Positions 58,578 to 64,000 of a stretch of DNA of 64,000 nucleotides are shown here, piece after piece. Each line of letters begins with the position of its first letter. Within the stretch, counting starts at the first letter, position 1. The stretch is from Cordia subcordata (taxonomy: Eukaryota; Streptophyta; Magnoliopsida; Boraginales; Cordiaceae). The DNA lies in the NCBI GenBank assembly GCA_028554755.1, contig JAPTOF010000003.1, positions 2,150,501 through 2,214,500 of the forward strand, in the 5' to 3' direction. Made by a program: the position numbers and the translations under genes. A model generated the notes under the pieces. That model was not told the DNA's origin and did not search any database. It was given only the letters and a program-made list of their open reading frames with translations.

Positions 58578-61500
58578 ATGAAGTTCCTTTCAGTTTTTGT
58601 TACCAGAATCTCTCTCATGTTTCTCGTTTTTTCATTTTTTAGAACTTCTGTCGACACTGTCACTAGTCTTTCTTATGATCACACCAATGAGAAAGATTAT
58701 CTGGCCCTGATGGACTTCAAGTCCAAGATCGTCAATGATCCTAATGGCATAATGAAGTCATGGAATGGTTCTAACCATTTCTGTAAATGGCCTGGTGTCA
58801 CATGTGGTCGTCGACACAGAAGAGTTACCGGCATAAGACTACCACACAGCGGCTTGGTCGGTTCCTTGTCACCATTTTTGGGGAATCTGAGCTTTCTCCG
58901 GGAGTTGCATCTGCTGAACAACAGTTTTCAGGGAAGAATTCCCCCTGAATATGGTCGTCTCTTCAGGCTACGAAAACTCGAATTCCGAACCAACTCCCTT
59001 GTGGGAGAAATTCCGGGCAACCTATCCCGATGTTCCAACCTTGTACATCTTTCCATAAGTGAGAACAACTTAACTGGGAAAATTCCAGGGGAGCTGGGTT
59101 CGTTATCAAAGCTGGAGATTCTAGCAGTTCACACGAACAAGCTGACAGGACGAATCCCTGATTCTATCGGTAATCTTACCTCACTGCGTAATTTCACCGT
59201 GTCAGTAAATTTTCTAGTGGGAGACATACCAGAAAGCTTGGGACAATTGAAAATTTTGGGACGACTTGCATGTGGTGAAAACCAACTATCTGGTTTGGTG
59301 CCTTTGTCTATATACAATTTTTCCTCCCTCGTTATTCTGTCAGTGCCAGAAAATCAACTACATGGAAGCCTTCCGCCAAGCTTTGGCCTCATGCTCCCAC
59401 GTCTTCAGTATCTGCAGTTACGGGATAACCATTTTACAGGACCGCTTCCAACCTCGTTCTCAAATGCATCGGCACTGGAAAGAATTGAAATAAACAACAA
59501 CAGATTCAGTGGGAAAATAACAACTGATTTTGGAGGCATGCAAAATCTAACTGAGGTTTATCTTTGGGATAATAATTTTGGAAGTGGAGAGCTGGATGAA
59601 ATGACCTTCCTCAGATCCATGGCGAACTGTAGCAATCTGAAAGTTTTGGTGTTATCAAGGAACCAGTTAAGTGCAGTGCTACCTGAAGGCATCGGCAATC
59701 TCTCTTCCCAACTCAAAAAACTAAGCTTCGAAGAAAATCATATATATGGAAACATGCCTTCAACAATCGGTAAGCTCACCAATTTAAATTTGTTGGTTTT
59801 TGGTAGTAACCAACTAAGTGGCAAAATCCCTAGTAGTGTTGGCAGCCTTCGAAACTTACAAGGGCTGGATCTTAGTAACAATATCTTTTCTGGAGAAATT
59901 CCAGAATCTTTAGGGAACCTAACTCTTTTGAATGAACTCTTTCTTGAGAGAAACCAGTTACAAGGAGCCTTACCACCTGGTCTTGGCAATTGCAGAAACT
60001 TGTTGTCGTTAAGTCTTTCCCAAAATATTCTTAGTGGTGCAATTCCAAAAGAGATTTTCGGTATTTCTAATTTAGGTATCACATTAGATATATCAAGAAA
60101 CCAATTGACTGGATCATTACCTGTAGAAATTGGTGAGTTGGTAAATTTGTCGGAACTGGATCTGTCTGAGAATAACTTGTCCGGTGAAATTCCAAAAAGC
60201 ATTGGAAAGTGTACTAGTCTTGTGAAATTATCTCTAGCGGGAAACACATTCAAGGGATCTCTTCCTTCATCCTTTAGTTCGTTGAGAGGCATTCAAATTA
60301 TCAATGTTTCTCATAACAACTTGTCTGGCCAAATTCCTCTCTTTCTGAGAAATTTTACCTTGCATATTCTAGATTTGTCTTTCAATAATCTTGAGGGCGA
60401 CGTGCCAATGCAAGGCATCTTCAAGAATGCAAGTGGCATATTGGTTGCGGGAAACAGAGCACTGTGCGGGGGCATAGCGGAGCTTAAGCTACCAAATTGC
60501 TACATAAGTGAGTCAAAGAAACACAAGATCTCCCCTGCAGTAATAATATCAATTGTGGCAGCAGCTTGTTTATTCATTGGTGTAATTTGTCTTTTGTACT
60601 TCTTCGTTTGCTCATCCAAAAGAAGAAGTGATCTACTCCCTGCATCATTGTCTAGGAGATCACATTTGAGAGTATCATATAGAAAACTCTTCAAAGCAAC
60701 CAATGGTTTCTCTTCTGAGAATTTGATTGGCACGGGTAGTTTTGGCTCGGTTTATAAAGGGACCTTTGAGGATGATAATGGATCTTTTATAGCTGTCAAA
60801 GTAATTAACCTTCTCCATCAAGGTGCTTTGAAGAGTTTTATACTTGAATGTGAAGCACTAAGGGATATTAGGCATCGAAATCTGTTGAAGATTATAACTT
60901 GTTGTTCGAGCATTGATTTTCAAGGCAATGATTTCAAAGCTTTAGTCTATGAGTTCATGCATAATGGAAGTCTTGAAAATTGGTTGCATCAAAGTATACA
61001 AGCTCAAGAACCAAATGCACGTCGCGAACTAGACCTTCGTCAAAGAATTAACATTGCCATTGATGTGGCTTTCGCACTTGATTATCTTCAACACCATTGC
61101 CAAAGACAAATTGTTCATTGTGATATAAAGCCGAGCAACATTCTTCTAGATAGCGACATGACTGCACATGTTGGAGATTTTGGCCTTGCAAAATTTCTTC
61201 CTGTACACACAATTGTAAAAGACAGCAACTCAATTGGAGTAAGGGGATCCATTGGATATGTCGCTCCAGGTAAAGGACAACAATTTTGTAGTAGATATAT
61301 TTTCTAGCATGTACACTTGCAATTTCATATTTAAGTACAATGATGATTATCTAATCTCTTTTAACCACGTCTTGCAAGGGAAAAAGGTTTGAACCCATGA
61401 CCTATTAGCGAAATTAATGATCATCCTCATGGTTATGGGAAAACTACTCATTCTTTATTGTTTACGAAAATTTTTTTCTAAAATGCAGAGTATGGTCTTG

Positions 61501-61883
61501 GAACTGAGGTGTCACCGAGCGGTGACATTTACAGTTATGGAATCTTGTTGTTGGAAATGATGACAGGAAAATGTCCCACTGACCCTATGTTTGTTGAAGA
61601 CCTTGACCTTCACAAGTTTGTTAGCATGGCAATGCCAGACCATGTCACAGAGATCATGGATCCAATTCTTTTCATGGCAAATGAAGCTGAAACAACCAAC
61701 AACAGAGGCAGTCCACTAGAAGTAATAAATGGGAGCAAAATAGAGGAGTCTTTGATCTCAATTTTTCAGGTTGGCTTGGCATGCTCTGTGGATTCACCAC
61801 AAGATCGAATGGACATGGGCGACGTGGTCGTTAAGCTGCAATCTATCAGGAATAGCATGTTACGCAATGGAGGTACACGTTGA
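58578..61883 (+). CDS. LRR-RLK gene 4 (subfamily XII), complete
   Basis: Complete receptor kinase gene. Exon 1 is 58578-61269 and exon 2 is 61489-61883, separated by a 219-bp phase-1 intron, giving 1028 residues. The ATG at 58578 opens a signal peptide ([12 protein letters not shown]..); no upstream in-frame ATG. Exon 1 has exactly the length of gene 2 exon 1, so residue numbers correspond: about 22 LRRs, LCGG cap, membrane helix about 653-675, glycine loop from I717 ([12 protein letters not shown]), non-[11 protein letters not shown] loop at 847-849, DFG at 867. The kinase differs from genes 1 and 2 at many positions, so it lies outside their homogenised pair. Exon 2 keeps two codons that genes 1 and 2 lack. 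Probable plasma-membrane immune or developmental receptor with unknown ligand. Confidence 0.96.
61270..61488 (+). other. Intron of gene 4
   Basis: GTAAAGG...ATGCAG, 219 bp, shorter than in genes 1 and 2 through internal deletions. Retention would add 12 codons ending FCSRYIF before a TAG at 61305-61307. Confidence 0.9.
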
Positions 61884-64000
61884 ACAAAGTCTTGGTCGTA
61901 GACTCGGTTACAGGTTTGTCTTTCTTCAAGCTGTAATCTTAGGAGATAGATAACTTTTTTTTTTTCCTTTTTAGTTCTATAGCATATGCTACATATTCAT
62001 GTCAATTTCTTTTTATATAATATAATAGAAAAGCCACACTAGTATGAAGCTTTTACTCAGAAGCAAGAGAGCACAAGCTTCATTGTTGCAGAGACTATAA
62101 GATCAAAGAGGAGTTTATGGGAAAAGAATTACATAAAATTCGTATTTGGAAAATGTAACACATCGAGAAAACCTTATGCAAGCCCATTGCTTTAACTGAT
62201 AAACAGAAGCGTTTTAGATTCCTATGTGCTTTAGATAAGTCCTTCTGCTGCACTGTGCTTGCCAGAATAAGTTCTGCACATTACTTCTCTTAGCACTAAG
62301 CTGCAAAATGGAATATAAATTAAGCTAGTGACAGTAATGCATATTATAAGAGTGTGATGTTGATTATATTGGAAATCATCACTGGTAAGACAGTTTGAGG
62401 AATTTTGATGGCTCTTTTTCCTTTGCTTTTTTTATGTCCAATTAAAGGTGTTTCTTCTCAATTATCATTCCTGTCACAATCCATGTCATCCGCTTTTCAA
62501 TGATCATTCTGTTATTTTAAAAATGTTTAAATTAGTCCGCAATAGTTTAAAATTTTGTTCAAATTAATTCTTATTATTTTAAAAGGATTCATATTTGTCT
62601 CAGTATTTCACAAAATTATATAGATTAATCCATCTTAATGAAAAAATAGTAAAAGAATAAGGACTAATTGAAATATTTTTGTAAAATATTAAAGGCTAAC
62701 ATCAATATTTTAAACGATGAGGACTAATTAGTGGAACTGATCATGCCTTTATCTGTGCCCCAAAAACATAGGCCAAAGGATTAATATAAATATTTTTAAA
62801 TAATAGGGACTAATTTAAAGAAATGTGACAGTCCAAAACTTTTGTATGATTAACCTTACTGTATAAGCTATGGAATTGAATTGGTGTCTCTTTTCCTATA
62901 ATTATGTGCTAAACTTTTATCTTATGTGATAACTTCTCTTATTAAATTTTTGTTTACTCATCACTATTTGTATTTTTTGTATGCTATCTTTGTAGGCAGA
63001 GCACTGAAAGCAATCAATTTTGGGCGGGACAGTGATACTTCGTGTGATGATTTGGCTACAGAAATTTCTTTGTTAATTAAAGTCCATTTGGTGTTAGGAT
63101 TCGACATATAATTATATGAAGTATATGGATTTGGATCTAATAATGAAGGAATTTGACCTTACCTTGTCTTTATTTTTGAGATTTTTCTTTCATTGATTGT
63201 GTTTGATTTTTTGCTTTTCATTAGAAAAACAGAAGTTATGTTAAATAGAAAAGATTACAACTACTCAACAGTCAATACCCGTGATTTCAAAGACAAAGTG
63301 CATTATGTTAAACAACTCTACTGGAGGGGAAGTCATCAATTAGGAGTAAGAGTACCTAGTCTAGCATTGTTCTAATAGCACTTGTACAGATGTTAATAAC
63401 AGCCTCCCAGTATCCAACTCCATTAATCAAGGCTTAGGATCATTCACTAGATAGTCGATCGTCCAGCACAATGTGGATTTCAAATGGAAGCCATTAATTT
63501 GCTCAAGGCAATCTCCTTCAACAATTCATTTTGTAGTATTCTATGCTTTTGCTAGCAGGGTCTAGGGGATTATGTCTGAGGAACACATAGGTGGCCACCT
63601 ACCAAGAACCATCTCATTTGCATGACTTGGAGGGACGACAATCCTTTCACGATATCATCCATCAATCAATCTATTATATATATACACTAAAATTAGATGA
63701 GTTGTACAAAAGCTTGACACAGTGACACGTCAGCTGTCGAAATAGATGAGAGCTTGACACCTTAGCATAAAAATATGTTTAATATTACTGAATATTACTA
63801 ATGCTAATGCAATGACTGTGATTGATATATATTAGATATATTGTATACCATACTAATTTTAATTAAATAGCATGATACAATAAATGTTGTAATATTCAAT
63901 ATTATACTATCTTTAGCTCCAACAAGTTCATTATTTTTTTTTTAAAACGGTTTCAACATCAAATATTGCTAAAGAAAAACTTTACAGAAATATATTAAAG
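61884..64000. other. 3' flank of gene 4
   Basis: Collinear with the flanks of genes 1 and 2 and pseudogene B to the window end (for example TTCTTCAAGCTGTAATCTTAG, GTCCAGCACAATGTGGAT). Non-coding; the duplicated unit continues beyond the window. Confidence 0.6.

Overview
This is a nuclear segment of a flowering plant, most likely a eudicot. The evidence is intron-containing leucine-rich-repeat receptor kinase (LRR-RLK) genes of subfamily XII, Ty1-copia and chromodomain Ty3-gypsy retrotransposons, hAT, CACTA, Mutator-like and Helitron-like elements, (TA)n tracts and a piece of plastid DNA. Nothing prokaryotic is present. I do not assign a species.

The window is a tandem array of LRR-RLK copies that has been broken up by transposons. 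Gene 1 (1-3303, lacking only about 26 N-terminal codons), gene 2 (18534-21914) and gene 4 (58578-61883) look intact. Each has two exons: a long one with signal peptide, about 22 LRRs, membrane helix and most of the kinase, then a short one with the end of the kinase. Two copies are dead. Pseudogene A (10396-10640) is a 5' stump. Pseudogene B (34787-36109) has lost its whole LRR domain. Homologous 5' and 3' flanks surround all copies, so the duplicated unit is well over 6 kb.

Layout: 1-6959 gene 1 and 3' flank; 6968-8755 old hAT-like element split by a 1.3-kb solo LTR; 8756-10640 upstream region plus pseudogene A, with a hAT at 9223-9677; 10641-12258 unassigned sequence with small repeats; 12259-13257 plastid insertion (rpoA, rps11, psaB pieces); 13752-15548 small non-autonomous LTR element; 15549-18533 upstream region of gene 2 with a six-copy 89-bp repeat; 18534-21914 gene 2; 21915-29557 its 3' flank with CACTA-like, Helitron-like and hAT insertions; 29558-34553 copia 1; 34554-36109 pseudogene B; 36110-42134 its flank with CACTA-like, hAT, Helitron-like and SINE-like insertions; 42135-54482 copia 2, which contains a gypsy element (itself carrying a hAT), a 2-kb solo LTR and a MITE; 54483-58577 upstream region of gene 4 with a long-TIR Mutator-like element; 58578-64000 gene 4 and 3' flank.

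The intact genes encode predicted plasma-membrane pattern-recognition-type receptors. Their kinases carry HCD instead of HRD in the catalytic loop (non-RD), as in FLS2, EFR and Xa21. Genes 1 and 2 are almost identical from the last LRRs through the intron, yet differ clearly in the LRR domain, where gene 1 often matches gene 4. The differences fall largely on the solvent-exposed LRR positions. This points to kinase homogenisation by gene conversion with ectodomain diversification. I found no wholly new molecular system. The strongest leads are this mosaic cluster, the gene 2 promoter minisatellite, the conserved retained-intron tail and the plastid insertion.
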